Source: QQWI01 sp964522015
Lineage (GTDB): Bacteria > Bacillota > Clostridia > Peptostreptococcales > Acidaminobacteraceae
Length of the DNA: 64,000 bases
Assembly (NCBI GenBank): GCA_964522015.1
Contig: CAZFST010000009.1
Coordinates: 1-64,000, forward strand
Direction of reading: 5' to 3'
Within the stretch, counting starts at the first letter, position 1. Each line of letters begins with the position of its first letter. A program made the translations under genes and the position numbers. Under the pieces are notes generated by a model. The model saw only the letters and a list, made by a program, of their open reading frames with translations, made no database searches and was not told the origin of the DNA. Positions 1-7,950 of this stretch are shown here, one piece after another.

Positions 1-8
1 CAGCCTAG

Positions 9-812
9 TCATATCAAGTTATTGCTTGGTTTATTGGTGTGCGAAAGTTGAGTTACTAATCTTTCTTTGTATTCATCGAATCGATCGTTATACAAAAACA
101 AATAAGCAATATATGCTACAGTTTCAAAAACATTTTCGCCATTAATATTTATTGTGTTTTTACTTAATCGGTTAAGTAGTTCATTTATAAATTCGTTGTT
201 CTCATGATCGAATAACACTAGTGAGCATTGGTTTCTGGTATTTGTCATGTACCAATTATCAAGTTTTTCACAGTTCATAGTATTTAGTTCCAATGTCTTT
301 AGTTCTTCAATATTTCTACTTAATTTCCTTTCAACTCGATTAACTGATTCATTAACAGATTCATTAACAATTGATACAATGGCTTTTTCTTTTATAGTTA
401 ATAATGATTCTCTGAAATCTACTAATTTCCCAAATAGCTCTTCAAAATAGTCCTCGAAGACACTTGGAATTTTCACATGTGGATGTTTGATTTCATCTTT
501 TTTCAAATTAATAAAATCAATTGCCTCATCTGCTAGATCTTTTGATAATGTGATGTAATCACCTTTGGTTGTCTTGTACGCATGAAAAACTCGATCAATT
601 ATAGAACTTACAAAATCGCTTTGTAAAAGAAAATCAACAAAGAAATTGCTATCAACTTCAGTATCATCAAATTTTCTATTGAACGCTGATATCTTACCCT
701 CAATCTCTAGGATTAGATTTTCATCCTCACTTTTCATTAAATGTTTTGAAATTAGGTACTTAGCGTAATTAGGAGCTATTAATGATTTAGCGATATAAAT
801 TAGCAAACTCAT
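9..812 (-). CDS. hypothetical helical protein
   Basis: I do not recognise this 267-residue protein. It is mostly predicted helical, with a short hydrophobic start (MSLLIYIAKSLIAPNYAKYL), charged helices and a small internal duplication, NESVNESVN, near residue 155. I chose the ATG at 812 because GAGGAGG lies 7 bases upstream; an ATG eight codons earlier has no such site. The general look (short amphipathic start, then FNRKF-D-TEVDS and a helical body) reminds me of N-terminal regions of larger defence-type ATPases, but no NTPase follows before the stop at 9-11. It may therefore be a stand-alone protein or a 3'-truncated one; this is inference only. Confidence 0.6.
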   Translation of the reverse strand: MSLLIYIAKSLIAPNYAKYLISKHLMKSEDENLILEIEGKISAFNRKFDDTEVDSNFFVDFLLQSDFVSSIIDRVFHAYKTTKGDYITLSKDLADEAIDFINLKKDEIKHPHVKIPSVFEDYFEELFGKLVDFRESLLTIKEKAIVSIVNESVNESVNRVERKLSRNIEELKTLELNTMNCEKLDNWYMTNTRNQCSLVLFDHENNEFINELLNRLSKNTININGENVFETVAYIAYLFLYNDRFDEYKERLVTQLSHTNKPSNNLI

Positions 813-867
813 ATTGTTCCTCCTCAAAATAATCATAATAATTTGCTGTATTGGTTCTCATTATACT

Positions 868-1072
868 CCACGAAGCTATAATAATTCCTAATTGATAAGA
901 TACTACCACCAAGTTTTTTTTCAAAATAAGGCAATCAACTTATAAACGCGTAGGCTATTGTAATGCCAAAGGAGACAATCAATTCTGAAATGCACATTGA
1001 TAAATTCAACTACAAATTTGACTACCAAAATGAAGATACAGATTGCTAAAAAGATTGTTGCGATATTTCTAT
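868..1072 (-). pseudogene. possible remnant of a small membrane protein
   Basis: No intact gene lies between 840 and 1245. On the minus strand, conceptual translation gives a hydrophobic stretch (RNIATIFLAICIFILVVKFV), and after a frame change a second one (SELIVSFGITIAYAFIS) followed by a stop and LPYFEKKLGGSIL. This looks like a two-helix membrane protein broken by a frameshift and a nonsense codon. The family is not recognised. Between about 1085 and 1245 I see nothing further. Confidence 0.25.
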
Positions 1073-1302
1073 TTTCATATCATGCACACCTTTCATCATA
1101 TCACAATGTAAACGTAAGTTTTTCCATTAGCACAAAAACAATCTAACCAACTTCTTATCCATGTAACTGCAATGCATGTATATATTGCCATGATATTTTT
1201 GACATTTAGGAATGTTGTTGACGTTACATGGATGGTGGCAATAAGGTCGCAGTCTCTGTTCACAGGGATTCTACTACCACTCTACTAAAAGTTTTTGACC
1301 CT

Positions 1303-1376
1303 CTGAACTGCGATTTTACCATGACTGTTATGGAATGCTGTTGACTTTTAAAAATCATCATCAAGTAATCAAAATT
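1303..1376 (-). repeat. dispersed element, copy A
   Basis: One of four diverged copies of an approximately 70-bp element (others at 1891-1962, 3706-3775, 13892-13970). The shared core on the plus strand reads roughly TGGAATGC, then TGACTTT, then CCATCATC. This copy and the one at 13892 belong to a longer duplication that includes the end of the MFS gene. All four copies lie just 3' of a minus-strand gene. Confidence 0.55.
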
Positions 1377-1449
1377 CGCCTTTAGACGCAAAGGTAAATC
1401 CACCAGTCTGTCAACTGCTGGATCATTATTGCACACTTTGATGATCATA

Positions 1450-1735
1450 CTATTTGCTTACTTCTACCTGCTCATCTTCCGCATTGTCCTTTAAATACAA
1501 TTTCGGGAAATGCTTTTTATCTATTTTGTAGTTATTTGCGACTATCAGTGTTGCTACGAGCCCCACCACTGTCAATAAGCCAAATGTAGCATTAAACGAC
1601 AAGTGATCTATGAAAAAGGTAGTTATCAACTGTCCGATTGTAAAGAAGGTCATCATCATAAAGTAGATCTAAATGGCGCTATAGTTGATGAGTATCAAAT
1701 AACTCAAGGAATAGAGTCCAAAGATTCTAACCAAT
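1450..1735 (-). pseudogene. truncated duplicate of the MFS transporter gene
   Basis: This is a second, decayed copy of the 3' end of the MFS gene at 14054-15349. The translated C-terminus (FNATFGLLTVVGLVATL, then NYKIDKK) is nearly identical to that of the full gene. Two lesions are visible. The tryptophan codon before FMMM is TAG here (I-TAG-I-Y-F-M-M-M), and exactly 39 codons (117 bp) are missing between the FFTIG and QLIT segments. The deletion lies between two 9-bp direct repeats, CCGATTGTA, found in the intact copy at 14250 and 14367. Homology continues upstream to about 1735 and downstream, outside the coding part, to about 1245. Confidence 0.85.
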
Positions 1736-1890
1736 CAGAGCCAGCTTCAAAATTAGAAGCGTTACCTAGTATCGTTGCAAAAACCTAGCGGAGCGGACAC
1801 TACTGACTTTGAAGCTGGTTGTTAAAGTGAGAAATGTCAGAGGGTCTTTACCAACTATGATACAATCGCAATACAAGTGTAAACTCACTC

Positions 1891-1962
1891 GGGAGTACTC
1901 TTTTAAGATGATTCTTCTGGAATACCACCGACTTTAATAACCATCTAACTGGTAACCATAAT
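1891..1962 (-). repeat. dispersed element, copy B
   Basis: This copy of the approximately 70-bp dispersed element is most like copy C at 3706-3775; both contain CCATC-(T/C)A-(A/T)CTGGTAAC. It lies directly 3' of the SDR gene. A short inverted repeat, GAAGGC/GCCTTC, follows at about 1966-1985 but without a T-tract. Confidence 0.5.
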
Positions 1963-1993
1963 GTGAAGGCCTAGAGGAGCCTTCGTGCAATGG

Positions 1994-2797
1994 CTAAATC
2001 ACAATATCGCGAATTATGGTCCTTAAATGTTGCTTGCGTTTGATGCTCTCTAGTGTGTGATATTGAGTTTCCTCATTATACTCAGCAGCTATAAAGTTGC
2101 TATCTAAATCCAGCATGTTGGCCAAATGTAAATTGAATTGGTAATAGCTAATGGTTTGATCTCCAGATACATTGATGATCCCTGTAAAATCATTAGTTGA
2201 TAGTTCAACGATGGCTTTGGCAAGGTCGTTTACGTGTACAAAGCTGGTATATAGATTAGCGGTTCTTGTATGGCAGGATTCAGGTACTGATTTTGATTTC
2301 AGGACGAGGCCTTGCATTCTTGAGTCGGGATTGTTTTTATGCCCGAAACCATAGATGCTTCCTGGTCTCACAATGACATGATTTAGATGGCTGCTAACGA
2401 TTTGCTCCCCTTTGATTTTTCCATTTACGTAATGATGTAGGTGTTCATTGAGTGTGCGCAGGCACGGGGTGGTTTCTTCAGTTTGATTCATGCCTTTACC
2501 AAGCATTGTTGAAACGTAAATCAGACGCACGTGTTTAGGGATATTATCGATTAGGCCCTTTAGGCCAACGGTGGAGAGAGTCATTTCGGCTTTAAAATCA
2601 TAGATGCTCCAAATAATAACATCTGGGTTTAAGTCAATTAAGGCTTGATGATCTCCTATGGTTTGCATATTAACTTGTATCAAATCAGGTGCTACAGATT
2701 GATAACAGGTGCCATAAACCGTCGCTCCAGTGTTTGTAAATATATCGTAAACCTCACTACCTAAGTAACCACTTGCACCTATGATTAAGATTTTCAA
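1994..2797 (-). CDS. NAD-dependent epimerase/dehydratase (extended SDR)
   Basis: A 267-residue protein with an N-terminal Rossmann motif GASGYLG (residues 7-13), the region VIWSIYDF and a conserved segment VIVRPGSIYG, as in RmlD/NAD-dependent epimerases acting on nucleotide sugars. The usual YxxxK pair is not obvious: the region NEHLHHYVNGKIKGEQ holds Y-V-N-G-K, which fits YxxxK. The start is TTG at 2797, four bases behind AGAGGAGG. No neighbouring sugar-pathway genes are present, so its substrate cannot be assigned. Confidence 0.75.
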   Translation of the reverse strand: MKILIIGASGYLGSEVYDIFTNTGATVYGTCYQSVAPDLIQVNMQTIGDHQALIDLNPDVIIWSIYDFKAEMTLSTVGLKGLIDNIPKHVRLIYVSTMLGKGMNQTEETTPCLRTLNEHLHHYVNGKIKGEQIVSSHLNHVIVRPGSIYGFGHKNNPDSRMQGLVLKSKSVPESCHTRTANLYTSFVHVNDLAKAIVELSTNDFTGIINVSGDQTISYYQFNLHLANMLDLDSNFIAAEYNEETQYHTLESIKRKQHLRTIIRDIVI

Positions 2798-2865
2798 TTG
2801 GCCTCCTCTTGACTAGATTATTCAGCTGCTTTTCAATCGACGGCTGAGTCTTTGGACATTGAAAA

Positions 2866-3651
2866 CTAAAGCTTATAGTTGGGTTGTATGCATTCAAAAT
2901 AGCGATTTGATTCAATTGAGAAAGAGCTTGGTGTATATGTTTCTAGTTTTTCTATTTTTGAAACATCAACAGATTCAATGAGATAGTCAGTTAATTTGAT
3001 GTTCTCTTTAACCTTTAAATGAATTCCATCCCTGATAAGCTTGCCGTCTTTAGCTAATTTATTAGCATCAAAATATAACCTAACCCCTGGTTGATATTCG
3101 TCGTGGTCTTTACATTTTATTTGCCCAGCTTGCTTTGACATCACGACATACTCACCACTAAGGGACTGTCCAGTGCCAAGCATTATGTAATTTGAATAGT
3201 CAAGAGGGTCTCCTAGCAATTGCCCGATTGGATATTCTTCTCTTATTTTACCTGACTGTTTCAGGGATGCCCAGGAATATAAGTAACCATCGTTTCTGAT
3301 GCTTTCCCAATTTGATAATGTGGTGCTGTGGACCAATACTTGTGGCTCGTATTGACGGATTAAAGCTTTTGTAGCCTGGCATTCATCCTTCTTAACTAAT
3401 GCCTGATTTAATACGTCAATTGAAGCAATTATAATTGGCACCTTTTTTAGTGTCTCATTATATAATATGAAATCACATACTGCATATTGCCAATGATCTA
3501 GCTTGTCTTTATTAATCTTAATGTGGTAATTGCCATATTCATCTTTTCCACTGAAGGTTCTAAAGGATTCATTTCTGACTATCTGTAGCACCACTGAATC
3601 TTTGGAACTTTGGTTGTTTGGTATATCAGAAAGCTTATCAAATCTTAGCAT
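2866..3651 (-). CDS. hypothetical protein, possible ADP-ribosyltransferase-like fold
   Basis: A 261-residue protein of a family I know only as hypothetical. The central part begins VLVHSTTLSNWESIRNDGYL, in which the H-S-T followed by a W/SI-x-x-DG stretch resembles the NAD-binding start of Tpt1/KptA and DarT-type ART folds. Later segments (IGQLLGDPLDYSNYIMLG, RLYFDANKLAKDG) look conserved and globular. I chose the ATG at 3651, which has GAGGAAAG upstream; a GTG at 3690 lacks a binding site. ART function is inference from motif spacing, and no catalytic residue is proven. Confidence 0.5.
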   Translation of the reverse strand: MLRFDKLSDIPNNQSSKDSVVLQIVRNESFRTFSGKDEYGNYHIKINKDKLDHWQYAVCDFILYNETLKKVPIIIASIDVLNQALVKKDECQATKALIRQYEPQVLVHSTTLSNWESIRNDGYLYSWASLKQSGKIREEYPIGQLLGDPLDYSNYIMLGTGQSLSGEYVVMSKQAGQIKCKDHDEYQPGVRLYFDANKLAKDGKLIRDGIHLKVKENIKLTDYLIESVDVSKIEKLETYTPSSFSIESNRYFECIQPNYKL

Positions 3652-3705
3652 GATTGTCTTTCCTCGCTTTTTAGTCTTAACCTCTGCCACTAGTGTAATG
3701 GCTCT

Positions 3706-3775
3706 CTGGATTACTGTTTAGAAGGATTGTTGTGGAATGCCACTGACTATGGAAACCATCCATCTGGTAACTTGA
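3706..3775 (-). repeat. dispersed element, copy C
   Basis: A copy of the approximately 70-bp dispersed element. It contains TGGAATGCCACTGACTAT and CCATCTGGTAAC and lies between the DUF881 gene end and the ART-like gene start, so in the 3' region of the DUF881 gene. Confidence 0.5.
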
Positions 3776-3851
3776 TATGAGAAGAGACTAGCCCGCTGTC
3801 CTATTTTAGCGTGAATGGCAATGTCGTTTTACTGAGAAATCCCTTACCTTT

Positions 3852-4604
3852 TTACTGAATCAACGTGGCGTACTTATACTGGGCCGGTTTCTGTAACTTA
3901 TCAATTGTTAATTGAACCTGGGTGTTGACTTCCATTGCAAATCCACGCCGTTTGAGTGCGTGGGTCAAAGATTCCGTATCTTGAAGCATAGCTGCTAGTT
4001 TGTAGCGGTCACCGATGGCTCTAATAATAAAAGGTTGCGCTTGTTGAATCCCATTAATGCGAATGGTTGGACCGTTACAGATAATTTCTGTGATGCCCGT
4101 AATGATTCTTGTACCATTGACAGATATGGCTTCAGCACCTGCTATTCTTAGATCCTCAACAATCTCACGTAGGTATTGGTCGTGGACCACCAAATCATTT
4201 GGCGTTTCTGTATCAAGTAAGGCACGGTCTGCATCATTGACAATGATTACGACGCCTTCACCAACAATTTCGGTTAGTCCCGCGTACATCTTGTACCGTT
4301 CAATTTCTTGATTTAAATGGTCGATGAGCTCTCGTTCACTTGTTAAACCTTTCATTGTATCTAGTTTGTCTCTCAAGGCAACTAGTCCAAGTTCGCTTTG
4401 GTTTACGTTGAGTTCCAACTCCGCAACTTCCTTTTTTAAAACATCAATATCCTGGAGTCCAACATATTGAGTGGTCATATTAAGCAGTCTAACCTGATAA
4501 ACAATTAAGGCTATGGCTAAGATAGATAGCCACAGATATGTTTTTGAATGCTTGGTCATCCCCGCACCTATTCTTCTTTTGGACATTGGGCTATTGGGAC
4601 TCAT
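3852..4604 (-). CDS. DUF881 family membrane-anchored protein
   Basis: The product has one N-terminal membrane helix (WLSILAIALIVYQVRLL), a coiled-coil-like stretch (VLKKEVAELELNVNQSEL) and the DUF881 core: ITEIVGEGVVIIVND-like start, LREIVEDLRIAGAEAISVNG, and PFIIRAIGD. DUF881 proteins (YlxW/YlxX type) are usually coded near divisome or sporulation loci; their biochemical role is unknown. The ATG at 4604 overlaps the TGA of the upstream gene (ATGA), suggesting coupled translation; an internal ATG at 4559 would remove 15 residues. The gene stands outside its usual neighbourhood. Confidence 0.8.
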   Translation of the reverse strand: MSPNSPMSKRRIGAGMTKHSKTYLWLSILAIALIVYQVRLLNMTTQYVGLQDIDVLKKEVAELELNVNQSELGLVALRDKLDTMKGLTSERELIDHLNQEIERYKMYAGLTEIVGEGVVIIVNDADRALLDTETPNDLVVHDQYLREIVEDLRIAGAEAISVNGTRIITGITEIICNGPTIRINGIQQAQPFIIRAIGDRYKLAAMLQDTESLTHALKRRGFAMEVNTQVQLTIDKLQKPAQYKYATLIQ

Positions 4605-5119
4605 GGCGTCTTTGCAAATGCCATACGGCACAGTGACCAATTGACAGATGTACCTTGGATGCGCTTTGCAAGGGTTTGGAGCTCTGGTAAAAACCGCACT
4701 TCTACACCCCGCTCAAATAGGGTTTGTAGTGGTGAATCCACAGTGGTTACAGAGATTGGCACTTGTGTCTTTTGGGCAATATAGTAGCCTGCACATTCGT
4801 CTTGCAGTTCAAAATCAGTAGTGGCAAACTCGTACAAATAGAGCCTTGTAGTTTCCATTGCTGGTTTCCACTGGGCTTCAAGGGCCACCACATAAGGAGC
4901 CGCTTCGCTTGAAAATAAACGTTCAAAATCCTGATTTGTGGTTTTTGGTGCGGGGTGATAGCAAACTCTTGGACAGTTGCGTGGCGTCAAGAAATTAGGC
5001 AGCCGTCTTTCGTCTATGGCCCATACAAGGCCTATCGCCTGATCTAAATCTTTTCGAAGAGGTTTTCGTGGCTCAAAGACTTGAATATTTGGTTCTTCGC
5101 TGATGTGAAATAAGCGCAT
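4601..5119 (-). CDS. DUF6886 family protein
   Basis: A 172-residue protein starting MRLFHISEEPNIQVFEPR and containing GLVWAIDERRLPNFLTPR and CPRVCYH, a set of motifs I associate with the DUF6886 family of unknown function. It starts at the ATG at 5119 with GGAGGT six bases upstream. A C-terminal part with LYLYEF and GYYIA segments follows. It overlaps the DUF881 gene by 4 bp. No enzymatic role can be given. Confidence 0.75.
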   Translation of the reverse strand: MRLFHISEEPNIQVFEPRKPLRKDLDQAIGLVWAIDERRLPNFLTPRNCPRVCYHPAPKTTNQDFERLFSSEAAPYVVALEAQWKPAMETTRLYLYEFATTDFELQDECAGYYIAQKTQVPISVTTVDSPLQTLFERGVEVRFLPELQTLAKRIQGTSVNWSLCRMAFAKTP

Positions 5120-5227
5120 TATGGTACCTCCGGTATACGAAGAAAAAACATATGTAATATGAGATGCAAGCACTGCTATACCAACATTACTCTTATTGGT
5201 CGAACAACAATGAGAGCAATCAGGCTC

Positions 5228-5295
5228 ATTTACATCATAGCATAAGAACAGTAAAAATCCTCCTGTTTTATTTAATAGGAGGATTTTTTATGGGC
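5228..5295. repeat. 68-bp duplicated terminator block, copy 1
   Basis: This block is identical, apart from two bases in the loop, to 11310-11377. It contains the hairpin at 5253-5289 and, on the minus strand, a TATGAT box (TTATGCTATGATGTAAA) just downstream of the hairpin, so each copy could end one transcript and start the next. Confidence 0.8.
5253..5289 (-). terminator. bidirectional rho-independent terminator
   Basis: AAAAATCCTCCT pairs with AGGAGGATTTTT around a 12-base AT-rich loop, with T-runs on both strands. It separates the broken YdeI-like gene upstream from the DUF6886/DUF881 pair downstream on the minus strand. Confidence 0.85.
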
Positions 5296-5310
5296 ATTAC
5301 ATTCTAATCA

Positions 5311-5656
5311 ATCTCGCCTTTTTCCAATGCAATCACATAGTCAAAAATATCTTTAGGTAATGACTCTATCTTTGAAATTTTTCGAATGGTGCAATCGATT
5401 GACTTAATGTGTTCACACATGATGACACCGGATAAGCTATCCGTATTCGCTTGTATGGCTCTGAGAAGTTAATATAATTATTCCAAACTGATTGGTCCGT
5501 TTTCAATGCATCCAAAATGTCGATGGGAAAAATAATTTCATTAGAGATGATGGCTTGTACTGTTTCAAGTAGTGAAGTATGAATGAGATTGTTTTCGGCT
5601 AACCATCTCAAACGTTGTATATTGGGCTGCGAATAACTTGATTTTTCATCAAATGA
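5311..5656 (-). pseudogene. YdeI/OmdA-like protein fragment, frameshifted
   Basis: The reading frame gives RLRWLAENNLIHTSLL, then FPIDILDALKTDQSVWNNY and FSEPYKRIRIAY. This resembles the C-terminal half of YdeI/OmdA-type (bacteriocin-protection related) proteins. After RIRIAY (near 5445) the frame that continues to a sensible end (IESLPKDIFDYVIALEKGE) is shifted, so the gene is broken. There is no start codon with a binding site; the open frame runs into the preceding GNAT remnant. The family call rests on the DALK...W-NY/F...YKRIRIAY pattern only. Confidence 0.5.
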
Positions 5657-5972
5657 TCACTCAACCCTTGACGTCTGTCATCTTTATCGATAAAAAGACA
5701 GGTGATGCGCCATACTGGCTCTGGCCAAACCGCCTATTCTATAGCGTTAGCTTCAACCAGGGCCTTATAGGCTTTGGTACGATTAATTTGTTTAAAGTTT
5801 TTAGCAGGTCCAAATTGACACCAACCGGCTGGTTGATTGTCCAGGTACATGATGAGGCCTGAGCTTATACCCGAGAAAATCGCTTCTTGGTGATAACCCT
5901 TGCGGTGGTCCTTCTCCATTTTGTTGAATTCTCCTGAAGTAAGCAAATGAAAGGTGCACCAGCAGCCTCCGA
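5655..5972 (-). pseudogene. GNAT acetyltransferase remnant
   Basis: The minus-strand translation gives CWCTFHLLTSGEF, then YLDNQPAGWCQFGP, then after an in-frame TAG (5734-5736) WRITCLFIDKDDRRQGL. This is the order found in a family of GNAT proteins: a Cys-Trp start, GWC-x-x-x-P, W-R-I-T-C-x-F, then the acetyl-CoA site R-x-x-G-L. The start codon is missing (the sequence abuts the stop of the upstream gene), one nonsense codon is present and the C-terminal third is gone. Confidence 0.7.
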
Positions 5973-5975
5973 TAA

Positions 5976-6866
5976 CTACTCATAGCGCCGTGACATTTTA
6001 CGATAAGTGTGACGCTTACCTTTAATGGCAATGCTATATTGCATAATGTTCTCAGGAGTAGCCATACCCGAAACATAACCAGCATCCCCTAAATGGTGAA
6101 TATCAAATCCAATACGCCTTGAACTTAATGCAATTTGCTCTAGACTACTTGTGTTCGAGCCTTCTTGAGAGCTCCCGATACACCCCATGGTCAAACGTCC
6201 AAGGGATCTTGCGTGTTCAACTAGGGTAAAGGCCAAGCTCTCAGTAAGGCCTTGTGCTGTGCCTGCCATTGGCAATAGAATAACATCCACGCCAACTTCA
6301 GCCAAGCTTTCTACAAATTCTAGATTTAATACCTCTGAGCAGCGATTAGATATCCCACCCATGTTCATTCTGCCTGAAAAAATAGCAATTTGGTCTTTTA
6401 ACGACTCTGGCAGGGCTTTAATGCAACTGACCAGTTCGTCATTGCTGACACCGTCAACGGGATCTGCAACGATATTAACAAAATCAAAACCCATTTGTAC
6501 GGCCTTAGTAAGGTTATCTACATTGGCTTCTAGTGCCTTGGGTGGCCAGTCCTGATTCTCTCCGTTGATGACATAGAGATCGATTCCAACCGGACAAGCC
6601 ACATATTGCTTTAAGTCCTCAATGCTATTGAGCTTCCCCTTGATTCCCGGCACAGAAAAATGAACCATAGCCACATCATTTAATAGAACCATGTCGGCAC
6701 CAAAAGCCCTTGCTAACTCAGCATTGCTGATGTCTCCAAGCATTGATGTCTTTGACAGGAAACTCTCCGAAAGTATAGTTCGTCCTTGGGCTTGACGAAT
6801 CGCTGAAAGCAAATCCTCTTTTTGAATCCGTGATTTTATTGAAAAACAATCTAAAATTCTTTTCAT
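5976..6866 (-). CDS. DUF7916-type TIM-barrel-like protein
   Basis: A 296-residue protein beginning MKRILDC and containing GRTILSE, SNAELARAFGADMVLLN, GFDFVNIVADP, and HHLGDAGYVSGMATPENI. The alternation of short strands and helices, with GADMVLLN and MGFDFVNIV strands, suggests a (beta/alpha)8 barrel. I place it in the DUF7916 family, often coded near PTS or sugar genes, from remembered motifs. Enzymatic activity is unknown. It starts at an ATG with GGGAGAT upstream. It follows the phosphoesterase gene by 66 bp and may be co-transcribed. Confidence 0.6.
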   Translation of the reverse strand: MKRILDCFSIKSRIQKEDLLSAIRQAQGRTILSESFLSKTSMLGDISNAELARAFGADMVLLNDVAMVHFSVPGIKGKLNSIEDLKQYVACPVGIDLYVINGENQDWPPKALEANVDNLTKAVQMGFDFVNIVADPVDGVSNDELVSCIKALPESLKDQIAIFSGRMNMGGISNRCSEVLNLEFVESLAEVGVDVILLPMAGTAQGLTESLAFTLVEHARSLGRLTMGCIGSSQEGSNTSSLEQIALSSRRIGFDIHHLGDAGYVSGMATPENIMQYSIAIKGKRHTYRKMSRRYE

Positions 6867-6932
6867 CCCTATTTATCTCCCATACTGTAATGGCTTTGCT
6901 TATTCAATATCTTTGCTTCTTGAAGAGTCTGC

Positions 6933-7862
6933 TCATCTAATTCCGTTCTCTTTAAGCCATTCATACCCAGCATCTCTCCAAAGCCAATTGGGATAGGGAG
7001 TGACGCCGCCAGCCCTTTTTTGATCCATATAATTAAAAAATAATGATAACTTTTCTCTAGCACTGATGATCTGAATGATGTTGATCTCACACCAAATATC
7101 TGCAGCTTTATAAAGCGAAGATGCTCTTAAACTCGCCACAAGATGGCATGTATCATAAGCCACTCGCCGTTCATTGACAATCCATTCTGACCTATCATGC
7201 TCCAAAATTGTGTAAGCAGCTCTTGAATCATTATCTACAGGAAGCCCGCAGGACCCTGGATTTAGATACAATCTATTACCTACCTTCGCATGCCACTGGG
7301 TATGATAATGACCAAATAAATAAATGCCATCATTAAGATTTGCAGAATAATTCAAATCACAATCTGAAAGCACTAGATTATTTGTATGTTGCAGATAATC
7401 AGAATGGTCAAAATCTGGATTACTCCCTAGCAGTTTGGCATAGGAAATACCACTTAGGGTACTTGCAATAGTATCACCCAAAATTATCTCAGGCTTATGC
7501 GCTATAAAAAAGGGTGTCCCTTCAAACACTGCTTCTAGTTTTTCTGGTAGGGAATAGAGATACTGCCGATTTTCAAATTTGATATTGCGATAATTCCAAT
7601 AGCAAGCCGAATATTGATCAATGGTCCAATGGCTTTGATCTAAGTCTTCAAGCTCTTTAATGTAAATTTCCTTGTTACCACCGACACATATGCTGTTTTC
7701 TAAATTTTTTACTTTCTCAATAACTTCATTTGGCCAATGAAGGTCAAATACATAATCTCCAAGTAATATATATTGATCGACGCCTTGTTGGCGTGCATCC
7801 TCGATAACAGCTTCCAAAGCAGGTAAGTTACCGTGTATATCCGATATGATTGCGATTTTCAT
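6933..7862 (-). CDS. calcineurin-like metallophosphoesterase
   Basis: A 309-residue protein. Metal-site motifs are in order: DIHGN (residues 8-12), GDYV (37-40), GGNKE (in place of the usual GNHE) near 62, and GHYHTQW with a following LNPGSCG near 205-225. This is the YfcE/MJ0936-like branch of the binuclear metallophosphoesterases. The C-terminal 75 residues (after ILEHDRSEW) form an extension ending WLWRDAGYEWLKENG. The substrate is unknown. The ATG has AAGGAG upstream. Confidence 0.85.
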   Translation of the reverse strand: MKIAIISDIHGNLPALEAVIEDARQQGVDQYILLGDYVFDLHWPNEVIEKVKNLENSICVGGNKEIYIKELEDLDQSHWTIDQYSACYWNYRNIKFENRQYLYSLPEKLEAVFEGTPFFIAHKPEIILGDTIASTLSGISYAKLLGSNPDFDHSDYLQHTNNLVLSDCDLNYSANLNDGIYLFGHYHTQWHAKVGNRLYLNPGSCGLPVDNDSRAAYTILEHDRSEWIVNERRVAYDTCHLVASLRASSLYKAADIWCEINIIQIISAREKLSLFFNYMDQKRAGGVTPYPNWLWRDAGYEWLKENGIR

Positions 7863-7950
7863 TGTGAATCTCCTTGGACATTTACAGGATTTATAACCTG
7901 GATAACTTGTTTAACAATTACATATTGTAGAAGGGCTACATTCCAACCCC

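Noticed and set aside
1260..1448. 62-residue minus-strand frame
   Set aside because: It is the non-coding 3' flank of the duplicated MFS gene; the matching region at 13850-14050 is not open in the same way.
6869..7090. 73-residue frame at the end of the phosphoesterase gene
   Set aside because: It overlaps the clear C-terminus of the phosphoesterase in another frame and lacks a start signal.
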